DNA of 64,000 bases, taken from positions 355,820,709 through 355,884,708 of the forward strand of contig NC_134357.1 in the NCBI RefSeq assembly GCF_048569485.1, given 5' to 3'. This stretch comes from Anomaloglossus baeobatrachus (lineage: Eukaryota; Chordata; Amphibia; Anura; Aromobatidae). Position 1 is the stretch's first letter, and each line of letters starts with the position of its first letter. The position numbers were made by a program, and so were the translations under genes. Positions 10,186-21,532 of the stretch are shown here, piece by piece. Below the pieces are notes generated by a model. It ran no database searches. It saw only the letters and a list, made by a program, of their open reading frames with translations, and was not told the DNA's origin.

Positions 10186-11650
10186 TTATGGGCAGAAATG
10201 AAAAGTGCTGACATTAGACTGTCGTTGATACGATTTTTCAGTGTTGTCCCTATATAACATCCAACAGTAATCTGCCATCATTGAGTCATTCCAAAAACCC
10301 TGGTAGCGGTGTTCCATTACTGTAATGTCCTGGTGAAACCGCTCGCCTCGTTCATCACTTATATCCCCAAGATTTTGAGGGAAGAAATCTAAATGTGAAT
10401 GCAAAAAGTGCATTTTCAGAGACATGCGACATCCAAGACGCTGCTCTGCATTTATCAGTTCCTCAACACCTTCAATATATTCTGGAGATTTATTTTTTTT
10501 CTAAGACTTTTTCACAGATCCTCTTGAAGCTTTTCTATGATTTCAATTCCTTATTATTTAGAGTTCCTTCAAATTCTCTCATAAGCTCTCTGATCTGAGG
10601 ACCAACAAATACCCCTTCCTTCAGCTATGGTGGTGAAATGCTGGAGAATGTCTGAAATCTACTGGAACCCTTGTGAATTTGTCTTTGGCTTTCACAAAGT
10701 TTTTAATCAATCCCAACTTTATATGTAGTAGAGGAAGAAAGATTTCTGTTGGAGCAACTAAAGGATTATGCTGACCATTGTCTCTACCTGGAGCATAGAT
10801 GATGCTCTGTCCCCAATCACGATGAACATAATGCTCTACTGTATTCCTACTGTCCCATAAACACAAGAAGCAACAATATTTTGTGAAACCTCTTTGCATA
10901 ATCACTTTCAAATCTCCACAGATATCCCATTGATGATGCTTATATTGTATAGCATCCAAAACAACTGACAGATTTTCATAACTTTCCTTTAGATGACATG
11001 AGTGAGCAATAGGGATTGATGGTTTCATATTTCCATTGTGAAGCAACACTGCTTTCAAACTTCTCTGGGATGAGACAATAGGCAATCGCCAATCTGCAAC
11101 AAAATGCCCTTGATTCAGTTCTTCAAAGAGGCCATTCACATTGTTACAGTACACCATTGGTCCATCAACTGTGAAAAATTGTGTTGGTGTTACTTCTGTT
11201 TCGGTAATAACACACTTTGACATCATCATGAAGAAGATTGTTCTCCTAGATGCCAGAAGTTCAGCTTTATCTTTTGACAATGAAAGGTCTCTGAGATCAT
11301 TTAATCCATGTTGAGTAAAGCATTCTGGCTGCTCCATCGGGTACATACTCATCTGGACTTGAGGTCTCCATGTCTTCGCCAGTAGCTTTAGCTCCATAGT
11401 CTTCATATTCTACTTCATTTTCATCCAATTCAGACAACAGTGGTACAGGAACTGGTAAGGTAGAACTGGCCTAATTGCAGATTCAAGTTCAAGGTAATTA
11501 ATCTTATGTTTGTTCTTTGTAGAAAAGCCCTTCAGTTTGACAAAACAAAAGTAGCAGTCATCACTATGATTTTTGGGCTCTCTCCAAATCATGGGTACAG
11601 CAAATTGCATATCCACTTTCCTTCAACCAGTCACAAAGACCACTTGAGCA
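10186..11650 (-). pseudogene. Relic of an uncharacterised intronless gene family
   Basis: Three minus-strand frames follow one another in order: 11410-11616 (IPMIWREP-like start, then CYFC), 10621-11406 (261 codons with DLKVIMQRGFTKYCCFLC, LWDSRNTVEHY and LPLLHIKLGLIKNFV) and 10186-10425 (GERFHQDITVMEHRYQGFW, MMADYCW). The gap between the last two still reads as related protein with stops. From memory, proteins with these motifs occur in many copies in arthropods, cnidarians and amphibians, with no known function; I recall no catalytic domain. The intronless, multi-copy pattern suggests mobile-element origin. It has at least three breaks. No terminal repeats were found around it. Confidence 0.6.
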
Positions 11651-11902
11651 ACTTGAGCATATCACATGAGGGGCCCAACATACACTGAAAATGCAGAAAT
11701 AACAAAAATACTTCTATCTCAGAAACTTTATGTGATAGATCAAAACTAAGCATGTTTTTGGAATCAGCACATCAAACTCCATAAAACAGACAGATTACCT
11801 TTGCAGATTTTTTTTTTGTGTTGACCTGTGTCATCGTATTTCCTGCAGGATGAAGATAAAATGACAGTGAATAATGTTTTTTTTTAAAAAAAAACAACAA
11901 AG

Positions 11903-12190
11903 AAGACTAAATTACTTACGGTAATGGGATTTTCCAGAGCCCACGACAGCACCCACGAGAGAGGGATCCGCCCCCTTCAGGACAGGAAACCTACAGATAA
12001 AAAAGGGGCAGTCCCCCTCCCTCATCAGTTGGTTGCAGAGAACCGGGAGAGGAACCGCCACAAATTAGTAACAATACAAGACAAACGTAGAACCACCAAA
12101 CCCAAAGGGTGAAGAAAACAAAAGGGCAGGGGTGTAAAGGGTGCTGTCGTGGGCTCTGGAAAATCCCATTACCGTAAGTAATTTAGTCTT
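11903..12190. mobile_element. 288-bp foldback unit
   Basis: About 52-bp inverted arms (AAGACTAAATTACTTACGGT at the left; its complement ends at 12190) around 180 bp. The right arm contains ACCGTAAGTA, a good 5' splice-site match on the plus strand. It may be a solo short form of the same family as the 5.9-kb element or that element's rearranged left end. Confidence 0.6.
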
Positions 12191-13061
12191 TTCCTTTCGC
12201 CACGACAGCACCCACGAGAGACTTAGAGAGATAACACACTCAGGGAGGGAAAAAACCACACGAAGGGCCAAGCCTCCAACCGAAGACAGCGGAAGAACAA
12301 AGGCCAGCCGGCAAAGACCGGAAACCAGACGGAGAGGGCAGGACACAGCCGTACAATACCACCGAAGGAGACACAGGCCACAACCATCCAAGGAGGAGGC
12401 AACCGCCCAGGAGAAGGATCCGACACCGAGGAGGCCAGGGGAACCCGCAGCACTACAGACGAGAGGGGAACAGCAGCCCACAGCCATCGGGACAAGGGAT
12501 GGCACGCCACGCGAGGATCACCGCCGGAACTCTGAAAGACAAAGAACAAAAACAAAGACCAACCCCTCGCCAAGGGGCCGACCTAGCGACACAGACGAGG
12601 ACAGAGCCCCCCCCCCCATGAACAGGCAGCGAAACGAAGAACGGAGAAGACAGCCTGCGCGGGAAGAAAAAACACCGAAGACACCCGCTCGGCAGAAGAG
12701 CAATCGGACTGGAACACCGCAAGGCAGGAAAGAGCAACGGACAGAGCCGGATAGGCGCGAACACGCCCTGCAGAAGCAAGGGCGACCAAGAGAGAGCACC
12801 GCCACGGACGAGGAGGAGAAGAGATGTAGAGGCGAAGCAGGAAGCCCAAGGCGCCAGGCCAGGCGGAAGGCCAGGGAGGCGCAAGGCGGCAGCGGCGCAA
12901 GGCCAAGGCAGGAAGAACCAACCAGGAGCGCCGCAAGAAGCAAGCCCAACGACCAGGAGGCCCCAGTGCACAGAGGCCAAGAGGTAAAGAGGCATAGAGG
13001 CCAAGAGGCCCCAAGGCCCAGAGTCCAAGAGGCCCAGACCCCCAGAGGTCCCGAGCCCAAG

Positions 13062-13295
13062 AGGCACAGAGGCCCAAGAGGCACAGAGGCCCAAGAGGCA
13101 CAGAGGCCCAAGAGGCACAGAGGCCCAAGAGGCACAGAGGCCCAAGAGGCACAGAGGCCCAAGAGGCACAGAGGCCCAAGAGGCACAGAGGCCCAAGAGG
13201 CACAGAGGCCCAAGAGGCCCAGAGGTCAAGAGGCCCAGAGGTCAAGAGGCCCAGAGGTCAAGAGGCCCAGAGGTCAAGAGGCCCAGAGGCCCAGA
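13062..13295. repeat. 17-bp then 16-bp minisatellites
   Basis: GGCACAGAGGCCCAAGA repeated about 9 times to 13215, then GGCCCAGAGGTCAAGA four to five times to about 13290. The second unit looks derived from the first. Confidence 0.85.
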
Positions 13296-13361
13296 GGGCC
13301 AAACGACAAAGGCCAAGAGGCACAGAGGCCGGAGCCAGGAGGCACAGGGTCAGGAAGGTCC

Positions 13362-13535
13362 AGAGGCCCAGCAGGCACAGAGGCCCAGCAGGCACAGAGG
13401 CCCAGCAGGCACAGAGGCCCAGCAGGCACAGAGGCCCAGCAGGCACAGAGGCCCAGCAGGCACAGAGGCCCAGCAGGCACAGAGGCCCAGCAGGCACAGA
13501 GGCCCAGCAGGCACAGAGGCCCAGCAGGCACAGAG
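13362..13535. repeat. 17-bp minisatellite CAGAGGCCCAGCAGGCA
   Basis: About ten near-identical units, differing from the previous array by AAGA to AGCA. Confidence 0.88.
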
Positions 13536-13774
13536 GCCAAGAAGGCACAAGGTTGGAGTCAAGAGGCACAAAGGCCAAGAGACCAAGAGGCACAGAGGCC
13601 GGGCACAGCAGGCACAGAGGCACGGGGCCGGGAGGCCCAGAAGCCAAGAAATGTACAGAAGCCAAGACGGCACAGAGACCAAGAAGCCAAGAGGCACAGA
13701 GGCCAAGAGACACAGAGGCCCGAGCCAGAAGGTACAGAAGCACGGGCCCAGGAGGCCCAGAAGGCTCACAGAGG

Positions 13775-14152
13775 CCAGGAAGCCACCCAGGGGCCAGGAA
13801 GCCACCCAGGGGCCAGGAAGCCACCCAGGGGCCAGGAAGCCACCCAGGGGCCAGGAAGCCACCCAGGGGCCAGGAAGCCACCCAGGGGCCAGGAAGCCAC
13901 CCAGGGGCCAGGAAGCCACCCAGAGTCCCGGCAGCCACCCAGAGTCCCGGCAGCCACCCAGAGTCCCGGCAGCCACCCAGAGTCCCGGCAGCCACCCAGA
14001 GTCCCGGCAGCCACCCAGAGTCCCGGCAGCCACCCAGAGTCCCGGCAGCCACCCAGAGTCCCGGCAGCCACCCAGAGTCCCGGCAGCCACCCAGAGTCCC
14101 GGCAGCCACCCAGAGTCCCGGCAGCCACCCAGAGTCCCGGCAGCCACCCAGA
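13775..14152. repeat. Two abutting 19-bp minisatellites
   Basis: GCCACCCAGGGGCCAGGAA repeated about 7.5 times, switching at about 13920 to GCCACCCAGAGTCCCGGCA repeated about 12 times. The switch keeps register, so both arrays came from one unit that changed and was then amplified. Confidence 0.9.
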
Positions 14153-14892
14153 CCAGGAACCCGAGAGGCCAGAGGCACCGAGGTAGAAGACATGAGGCCA
14201 GGAGGCAACCGAAGCGCGTGACCAGGAGCCCAAGGCGCAGCGCAGCACACATAGAGGCCCGAAGGCAGGAGGCACCGAGGCCCGGAGGTACATGGACCCC
14301 AGGCCGAGAAGGCACAGAGGCCCGAAGGCACAGAGGTCCCGAGGCCGGAAGGCACAGAGGCCCGAGGCCAGAAGGCACAGAGGCCCGAGGCCAGAAGGCA
14401 CAGAGGCCCGAGGTCAGAAGGTATAGCGGCCCCAAGGCCAGGAAGCACAGTGGGCAAAGGCAAGGATGAACAGCGGCCCCAGGCCAGGAGGCCCAAGGGC
14501 AGGCAACACAGAGGGCCAAGGCCAAGAGGCACAAGGGACCAAGGGCAGGCACCAAACCAGGAAGCACGCGGCCCGGAAACATGAGGCCGAGAGACACAGA
14601 GCCCCGAGGCCAGCAGACCCGGGCCACTACGACCGAAGGCGCAAAAGCCAGGAGGCTCAGAGACAGGGAGGGCCCGAGGCCCGGAGGACCCGAAAACAGA
14701 AGACAGGAGGTCCAGAGGCCACAGAGACCAGGAGGCTCAGGAGCCACAGAGGTCAGGAAACCCAGTGCCACAGGAGCCCGGAGGCCACAAGGACCAGGAG
14801 GGCACATAGGCCCCAGGGGCCAAGAACCTACAAAGGTCAGGAACCCACAGGGGGCCATCACAAGTCCACAGAGCCCACAGGAGCCTACAGGG

Positions 14893-16649
14893 CCACGAGG
14901 GCCCGGAGTCCACAGATGGCCACGAGGGCCCGGAGTCCACAGATGGCCACGAGGGCCCGGAGTCCACAGATGGCCACGAGGGCCCGGAGTCCACAGATGG
15001 CCACGAGGGCCCGGAGTCCACAGATGGCCACGAGGGCCCGGAGTCCACAGATGGCCACGAGGGCCCGGAGTCCACAGATGGCCACGAGGGCCCGGAGTCC
15101 ACAGATGGCCACGAGGGCCCGGAGTCCACAGATGGCCACGAGGGCCCGGAGTCCACAGATGGCCACGAGGGCCCGGAGTCCACAGATGGCCACGAGGGCC
15201 CGGAGTCCACAGATGGCCACGAGGGCCCGGAGTCCACAGATGGCCACGAGGGCCCGGAGTCCACAGATGGCCACGAGGGCCCGGAGTCCACAGATGGCCA
15301 CGAGGGCCCGGAGTCCACAGATGGCCACGAGGGCCCGGAGTCCACAGATGGCCACGAGGGCCCGGAGTCCACAGATGGCCACGAGGGCCCGGAGTCCACA
15401 GATGGCCACGAGGGCCCGGAGTCCACAGATGGCCACGAGGGCCCGGAGTCCACAGATGGCCACGAGGGCCCGGAGTCCACAGATGGCCACGAGGGCCCGG
15501 AGTCCACAGATGGCCACGAGGGCCCGGAGTCCACAGATGGCCACGAGGGCCCGGAGTCCACAGATGGCCACGAGGGCCCGGAGTCCACAGATGGCCACGA
15601 GGGCCCGGAGTCCACAGATGGCCACGAGGGCCCGGAGTCCACAGATGGCCACGAGGGCCCGGAGTCCACAGATGGCCACGAGGGCCCGGAGTCCACAGAT
15701 GGCCACGAGGGCCCGGAGTCCACAGATGGCCACGAGGGCCCGGAGTCCACAGATGGCCACGAGGGCCCGGAGTCCACAGATGGCCACGAGGGCCCGGAGT
15801 CCACAGATGGCCACGAGGGCCCGGAGTCCACAGATGGCCACGAGGGCCCGGAGTCCACAGATGGCCACGAGGGCCCGGAGTCCACAGATGGCCACGAGGG
15901 CCCGGAGTCCACAGATGGCCACGAGGGCCCGGAGTCCACAGATGGCCACGAGGGCCCGGAGTCCACAGATGGCCACGAGGGCCCGGAGTCCACAGATGGC
16001 CACGAGGGCCCGGAGTCCACAGATGGCCACGAGGGCCCGGAGTCCACAGATGGCCACGAGGGCCCGGAGTCCACAGATGGCCACGAGGGCCCGGAGTCCA
16101 CAGATGGCCACGAGGGCCCGGAGTCCACAGATGGCCACGAGGGCCCGGAGTCCACAGATGGCCACGAGGGCCCGGAGTCCACAGATGGCCACGAGGGCCC
16201 GGAGTCCACAGATGGCCACGAGGGCCCGGAGTCCACAGATGGCCACGAGGGCCCGGAGTCCACAGATGGCCACGAGGGCCCGGAGTCCACAGATGGCCAC
16301 GAGGGCCCGGAGTCCACAGATGGCCACGAGGGCCCGGAGTCCACAGATGGCCACGAGGGCCCGGAGTCCACAGATGGCCACGAGGGCCCGGAGTCCACAG
16401 ATGGCCACGAGGGCCCGGAGTCCACAGATGGCCACGAGGGCCCGGAGTCCACAGATGGCCACGAGGGCCCGGAGTCCACAGATGGCCACGAGGGCCCGGA
16501 GTCCACAGATGGCCACGAGGGCCCGGAGTCCACAGATGGCCACGAGGGCCCGGAGTCCACAGATGGCCACGAGGGCCCGGAGTCCACAGATGGCCACGAG
16601 GGCCCGGAGTCCACAGATGGCCACGAGGGCCCGGAGTCCACAGATGGCC
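14893..16649. repeat. 27-bp minisatellite, 65 units
   Basis: Unit CCACGAGGGCCCGGAGTCCA plus CAGATGG. The length is 1757 bp, 65 units, with no unit difference seen by eye. The print-out repeats exactly every 540 bases, as expected for a pure 27-bp period. Such purity means very recent amplification or homogenisation. The period is divisible by 3, so both strands stay open in several frames. Confidence 0.95.
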
Positions 16650-16674
16650 ACAGCAGCCTTACAGGGGCCATGAG

Positions 16675-16920
16675 TCCACAGAGAGGCCACGAGGGCCAGG
16701 AGACCACAGAGAGGCCACGAGGGCCAGGAGACCACAGAGGCCACGAGGGCCAGGAGACCACAGAGGCCAGGAGGCCACAGAGGCCACGAGGGCCAGGAGG
16801 CCACAGAGGCCACGAGGGCCAGGAGGCCACAGAGGCCACGAGGGCCAGGAGGCCACAGAGGCCACGAGGGCCAGGAGGCCACAGAGGCCACGAGGGCCAG
16901 GAGGCCACAGAGGCTACCAG
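16675..16920. repeat. GAGGCCACGAGGGCCAGGA minisatellite
   Basis: Units of about 26-27 bp with variable CACAGAGGCCA inserts, related to the 27-bp array. A copy of the array's exit sequence (CAGCAGCCTTACAGGGGCCATGAGTCCA near 16651) recurs near 16929. Confidence 0.8.
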
Positions 16921-17763
16921 AGTCTACAGAAGCCTTACAGGGGCCATGAGTCCACGGAGGTACAGGGTGCTAGGCAAACACAGGGGCTACAGGGGCCCCT
17001 GGCCATGCGGCAAAAAACCAGCTCCCAAGCTGTGATCAGGAAGCCACACAGCCCGCCTGAAGCCCCGCAGGGAGCCACATAGAAGCACCGACCCCGGACG
17101 AGCAGGCAGGGACACCGGGACGACCCTCCGTGCACTACCGGGAGACAGAGCGGGGACGCGGCCCCGGACACAGCGCACCCGCCGTGCAACCGGAGGCACC
17201 GCCCGTTCCACAGAGAGGTGCCGGCCGCCGAGCTGGTGGGGAAGACGCCGGCACGCGTCAGGGAGAGGCTCCGGCCCGACCGCACTAGACTCGCCAGCAT
17301 CGCAGCGTCCGGCCAGGATGGAGGGGACCACGGGCTTCACTAGGAACCTTCCCGGCCGCTCCCCCGGAAGTGCTCCTGTATACTTCCGGGTCACTGCAGC
17401 AGGGAAGCGTGCACCTTCGACGCGGCAGGGCCCCCCCCGCCGCGCACACGACTGGGAGAAGCACACCCTGCTGCAGGCGTCATATCTCCCGGAGGCAAAG
17501 CCGGACCAGGAGAAAGAGGACGAGGTGCACCGGAGGACGGAGTCCACGAGGGGAGCTCCACCGACCGTGCTTCCGGATCCAGAGCTCCGCCGTTCCCTTG
17601 GAGACCGCACGGACTCAACCGGACCCAGGTACTGTAGGTTCCTCTCCATGCAGGACAGGAAACCAACTGATGAGGGAGGGGGACTGCCCCTTTTTTATCT
17701 GTAGGTTTCCTGTCCTGAAGGGGGCGGATCCCTCTCTCGTGGGTGCTGTCGTGGCGAAAGGAA

Positions 17764-18440
17764 AATATTCTTTGCGAATAACGTAAAGTTTAAAACAGTT
17801 TATTTTATTTTTTTTTCCCTATTTCTTGCCATAAAGTGGAAAAAGTTTGACAAGTTACTGTATATGTACCCTAAAATGGTGAACTGGCAAATACAACTCC
17901 AGCCACAAAAAGAAGCCATCATACAGCTATGCCAATGAAAAATTAAAAACCATTATGATTTGGTATGTAATGATGAAAAAAAAATGCTTTGTCCTAAAGG
18001 CCCCGAATGGGGGTGAGACCTTACAGGGATCTGTCTTCAGGGTTTTGCAACCTCATCTTAGAGCAGCATGATGTAGGCAAAGAGACCCTGATTCCAGCGA
18101 TGTGTCAGTTTACTGAGTGCAGAGGTTGTGAAAATCAGCGTTCTTAGATGTAGTATGAAGCAGAGCTCAGAAAAACTAACATCGCGCTGGTTTTTTTTGT
18201 GTACATTGTATAGTGACGGTGAGCTGCTTATCAGAAGAGGAGCGAGGACAGTCTAGCAGGCACATGAGCCATAGTCTGGGCAGTGATTAATCTCCTGGTG
18301 ATGAAACAATTGTTGTATAAAAACGGCACATAGCCTGCTAAGTGACACATTTCTGAAATCTGTTTTAGTCCTTATCTACTGCTGTCCTTTTAAAAGGCAT
18401 GCCTGGTGAATATATATACACATGATAGGTAATCACTTGT
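17764..18440. other. Intron stretch, old dispersed repeats
   Basis: No gene. 17850-17990 resembles the A-rich repeat at 34200. 18020-18130 (CAGGGATCTGTC, GCAACCTCATCTTAGAGCAGCATGATG) is a worn relative of the MITE starting at 18593. Confidence 0.4.
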
Positions 18441-18594
18441 TAGGCCGCTATCACACTGGTGAGTGTCGCGTCTCATTACCCGGCACGGTCGCACACTCTC
18501 CTCACAAGAGCGGGTCGGTTGCAGAGAGATGCATGCAACCGACCTGCTCCTGTGAGAAGAGTGTGAGTCTGTGCCGGGTGTGATACCGGCCTCA
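18440..18594. mobile_element. Small foldback MITE
   Basis: 155 bp that folds nearly end to end: TTAGGCCGCTATCACAC pairs with GTGTGATACCGGCCTCA, and GGTCGGTTGCA pairs with TGCAACCGACC near the middle. Confidence 0.7.
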
Positions 18595-19750
18595 AAGGGA
18601 ATCTGTCAGCAGGTTTTTGCTACCTCATGTGAGAGCAGCAGGATGTAAGCAAAGAGACCCTGAATCCAATGATGTATCACTTAGATTACTGGCTGCAGCT
18701 GTTCTGACACAGTTCAGATTTTTTAGATTTAGCAATGCAGCAGAGCTCAGAAAGTTGCCCCTGCCCACACAAGGCTCTTTATGTACAATGTTTATATACA
18801 GTACAGTGAGCTGCTAATCACAACGGGAATCGTGCCAGACTTCCTGACCTCCGGATGACCTAAGCTGGTGTCACACACAGCGACAACGACGTCGCTGCTA
18901 CGTCACCATTTTCTGTGACGTTGCAGCGACGTCCCGTCGCTGTCGCTGTGTGTGACATCCAGCAACGACCTGGCCCCTGCTGTGAGGTCGCCGGTCGTTG
19001 CTGAATGTCCAGCTTCATTTTTTGGTCGTCACTCTCCCGCTGTGACACACACATCGCTGTGTGTGACAGCGAGAGAGCGACGAAATGAAGCGAGCAGGAG
19101 CCGGCACTGGCAACTGCGGTAAGCTGTAACCAGCGTAAACATCGGGTAACCAAGGGAAGACCTTTCCCTGGTTACCCGATGTTTACGCTGGCTACCAGCC
19201 TCCGCCCTTGCTGCTAGTGCCGGCTCCTGCACTGTGACATGTGGCTGCAGTATGCATCGGGTAATTAATCCGATGTATACTGTAGCAAGGAGAGCAAGGA
19301 GCCAGCGCTAAGCAGTGCGCGCGGCTCCCTGCTCTCTGAACTGTGACATGTAGCTGCAGCACACATCGGGTTAATTAACCCGATGTGTGCTGCAGGAGAG
19401 CAAGGAGCCAGCGCTAAGCGCGGCTCCCTGCTCTCTGCACATGTAGCACAGCGACGTTATGATCGCTACTTCTGCTGTGTTTGACAGCTAAGCAGCGATC
19501 ATAACAGCGACTTACAAGGTCGCTGCTACGTCACCGAAAATGGTGACGTAACAGCGACGTCGTTGTCGCTGTCGTTTAGTGTGAACCCAGCACTAGTCTG
19601 ACAATGATAATCTCTGGAGGCTTAAACAAACATTGCAGGTAAACAATACCATGGACCTTGATAATAGAGGCATCCCTGAAATTGGTTTTACCCCTGGAGC
19701 ATGCTGTATTGAGATTACGGAGCAAAAAAACCTGCTGACAGATTCCCTTT
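18594..19750. mobile_element. MITE of the AAAGGGAATCTGTCAGCAG family, split
   Basis: Left end AAAGGGAATCTGTCAGCAGG, right end CCTGCTGACAGATTCCCTTT. About 730 bp of another MITE (18863-19595) sits inside. The 21533-22480 element has the same terminal motif. Non-coding. Confidence 0.75.
18863..19595. mobile_element. Nested MITE with CACACAGCGACAACGACGTC ends
   Basis: Inverted ends (GTCACACACAGCGACAACGA; complement near 19556-19590). The centre is a near-perfect palindrome, GTAAACATCGGGTAACCAAG with its complement at about 19135-19190, followed by tandem GCAGCACACATCGGG-like blocks. Inserted in the host MITE at 18594-19750. Confidence 0.72.
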
Positions 19751-20394
19751 ATTCGGTAGTGGTCCAGCTTTTGGTTCCTGCACTGATCAGCTGAAAGTGG
19801 GAACTCTTATCCCTAGTAGAATGGAGTGACATTCTGCATGCTCAACCGGAGCTCCATTCCTTCCCTATGGGGCTTCTCAAAAAAGCAGAAGGTCCAACCT
19901 GCCTCTTCAGCTTGTAATAAGGATAACAGTTCCCTGTAGAATATAAAAATGCACTGATCTGCCAACTGGTACAGGTCCCGGCTACGGGGCACCCACTGAT
20001 CCGCAAGTTATCCCTTATACTGTGGATAGGGGATATCTTGTTTTCACTGGGCAATCCGTTTAAAAAGAAGTTTCTGTTCAGGTCCTAGTGTATGCAGCGA
20101 GCTCAGGAGCTGAGCCTGCACCATGCCAGGAAGATGCTGGCTGTTGTGTGTAGCTGACATCTTCCTGTAACAGCAGTGGCGAGTGTGACCTCTAATTGCT
20201 GCTACTTAACTATTTAAATGCTGTTATCAATCTGCATTTGATTAACGCAATTGCTGGTGTTCATGTGCAGCAGCTCACTTCTCTCTCGCCTCCCCAAACG
20301 CCCTCTTGGCTGTTCTAACCTGCTGCAAAATTGATGTACAACCAGACACCAGCTTCTGACAACGTTTCCGAGGAAGCGTCTTCCATTTACCATG
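19751..20394. other. Intron stretch without recognised gene
   Basis: No coding frame is supported. 19830-20060 (GGAGCTCCATTCCTTCCCTATGG, GGATAGGGGATATCTTG) looks like an old dispersed repeat. Confidence 0.3.
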
Positions 20395-20540
20395 TGCAAT
20401 GGTCTCCAGGTCACTAATACTAATATTTTTGTGTTGTCAAGAGAGTGGTTCAAAGAGCTAAAAGCAGATATTGTCATGCAGAAACAAGGAAAAGGATATA
20501 AAAAGATACTAAAGGTATTGGATGGTTGTAGAGTTATTGT

Positions 20541-20905
20541 TAGGCTGCGTGCCCATGATCAGTGTTTGCAGCGTTTTGGATGTAGCGTGTTTTCGCTGCT
20601 TCCAAAACTCTGTGTTGTACAGTACAAGCACAGTGGAAGATATTTCTAGAAATCCCGTGCCCACTGTGCTTGCTTTTTCCGCAGCAAACACTGACCTGCG
20701 GTGCGTCTTTCCAGACCGCAGCATGTCAATTGTTTGCTGCGGAATCGCATGCGTCCTCCGTAGGGAGAACACAAGCGAGAGACCGCAGCGCATTGAACCC
20801 TGATCGTGGGTACAAGCAGCTGCGTTCTCCTGCGGAGGAGACTTACATCCTTGCAGGTCAGGACTTTGCATCCAGGATGCAGTGAGGCCTGATTGTGGGC
20901 ATAGA
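20541..20905. mobile_element. MITE with GGCTGCGTGCCCATGATCAG end
   Basis: Left end AGGCTGCGTGCCCATGATCA; right end GCCTGATTGTGGGCATA is its rough complement. Inserted in the Tc1 relic. Same broad type as 24228-24500 and 29371-29609. Confidence 0.55.
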
Positions 20906-21124
20906 AGTATAATTCACATGTTAAAAGTTAAGAGAACATTTTCTGAGGAAGATGCCACGAGATTTCTGAGGAGGTAGGTGGTCAAAATTCTTCAAGTGAC
21001 TGCAAAAGACCTGCAAGATTTGGTGGCAGCAGGCTGTGAAGTTTGTTTGCTAAAGGTCTCCTTTCCGAAACTCAAGATGTACACACCTGTTGTATCAAAA
21101 GCCCAAGAAAAGTCAGCCTTGGAG

Positions 21125-21440
21125 TCAATTGCATGACACTCGGCTCCCGCTCTGCTGGAGGGTAAGCCGCATGTTATGCGACTGTCATGCTACCTTGCTG
21201 CGATCCTGCGAGCACAGCCGCGGAGGACAGGGTGGACGCTGCGGAGCAGAGGGAGGGAGTAATCTCCCCATCTCCTCAACTGTCTGCTGATGCAATTCTC
21301 GCATTACTCTGGTGTAATGCGAGTGCAATGTGATGTTTCTCTCGCACCCATAGACTTGTATGGGTGTGAGTGAAAACGAATCGTATTCCACCCGCAGCAT
21401 GCTGCGATTGTTTTCTCGGTCCGATTAGGGCTGAGACAAA
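21125..21440. mobile_element. Probable MITE
   Basis: GCATGACACTCGGCTCCCGC at the left; GCATTACTCTGGTGTAATGC and CTCGCACCCATAGACTTGTATGGGTG near the right are local palindromes. It separates pieces of the Tc1 relic. The right boundary is uncertain. Confidence 0.4.
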
Positions 21441-21532
21441 AAATGCTCATTGGAGCAGGCCCATAGAATAACATAATTCACAAGTCTGCAGTCACATAGT
21501 GACTTCTGTGAAAAACCTCGACAACGAGTTTA

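Larger units (their letters stand above)
11903..17763. mobile_element. 5.9-kb inverted-ended element with minisatellite interior
   Basis: The left inner end (about 11944-12035: ACGACAGCACCCACGAGAGA, GGGATCCGCCCCCTTCAGG, ACAGATAAAAAAGGGGCAGT) is matched in inverted orientation at about 17660-17752, ~90 bp with hardly a difference. A second inverted pair, TTCCTTTCGCCACGACAGCA at 12191 and its complement ending at 17763, is also present. An extra foldback unit forms the left end. Between the ends lie GC-rich DNA and a chain of minisatellites with 16-, 17-, 19- and 27-bp periods. No transposase is recognised. Long open frames exist in most frames because stops are rare. Confidence 0.6.

Noticed and set aside
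14893-16649. CRISPR-like array
   Set aside because: 27-bp units follow each other with no spacers, in vertebrate DNA. It is a minisatellite.
12141-17082. Very long open frames (up to 833 codons) on both strands of the minisatellite region
   Set aside because: They exist in several frames at once, consist of repeat translation and have no domain or start context. Low stop-codon content of GC-rich arrays explains them.
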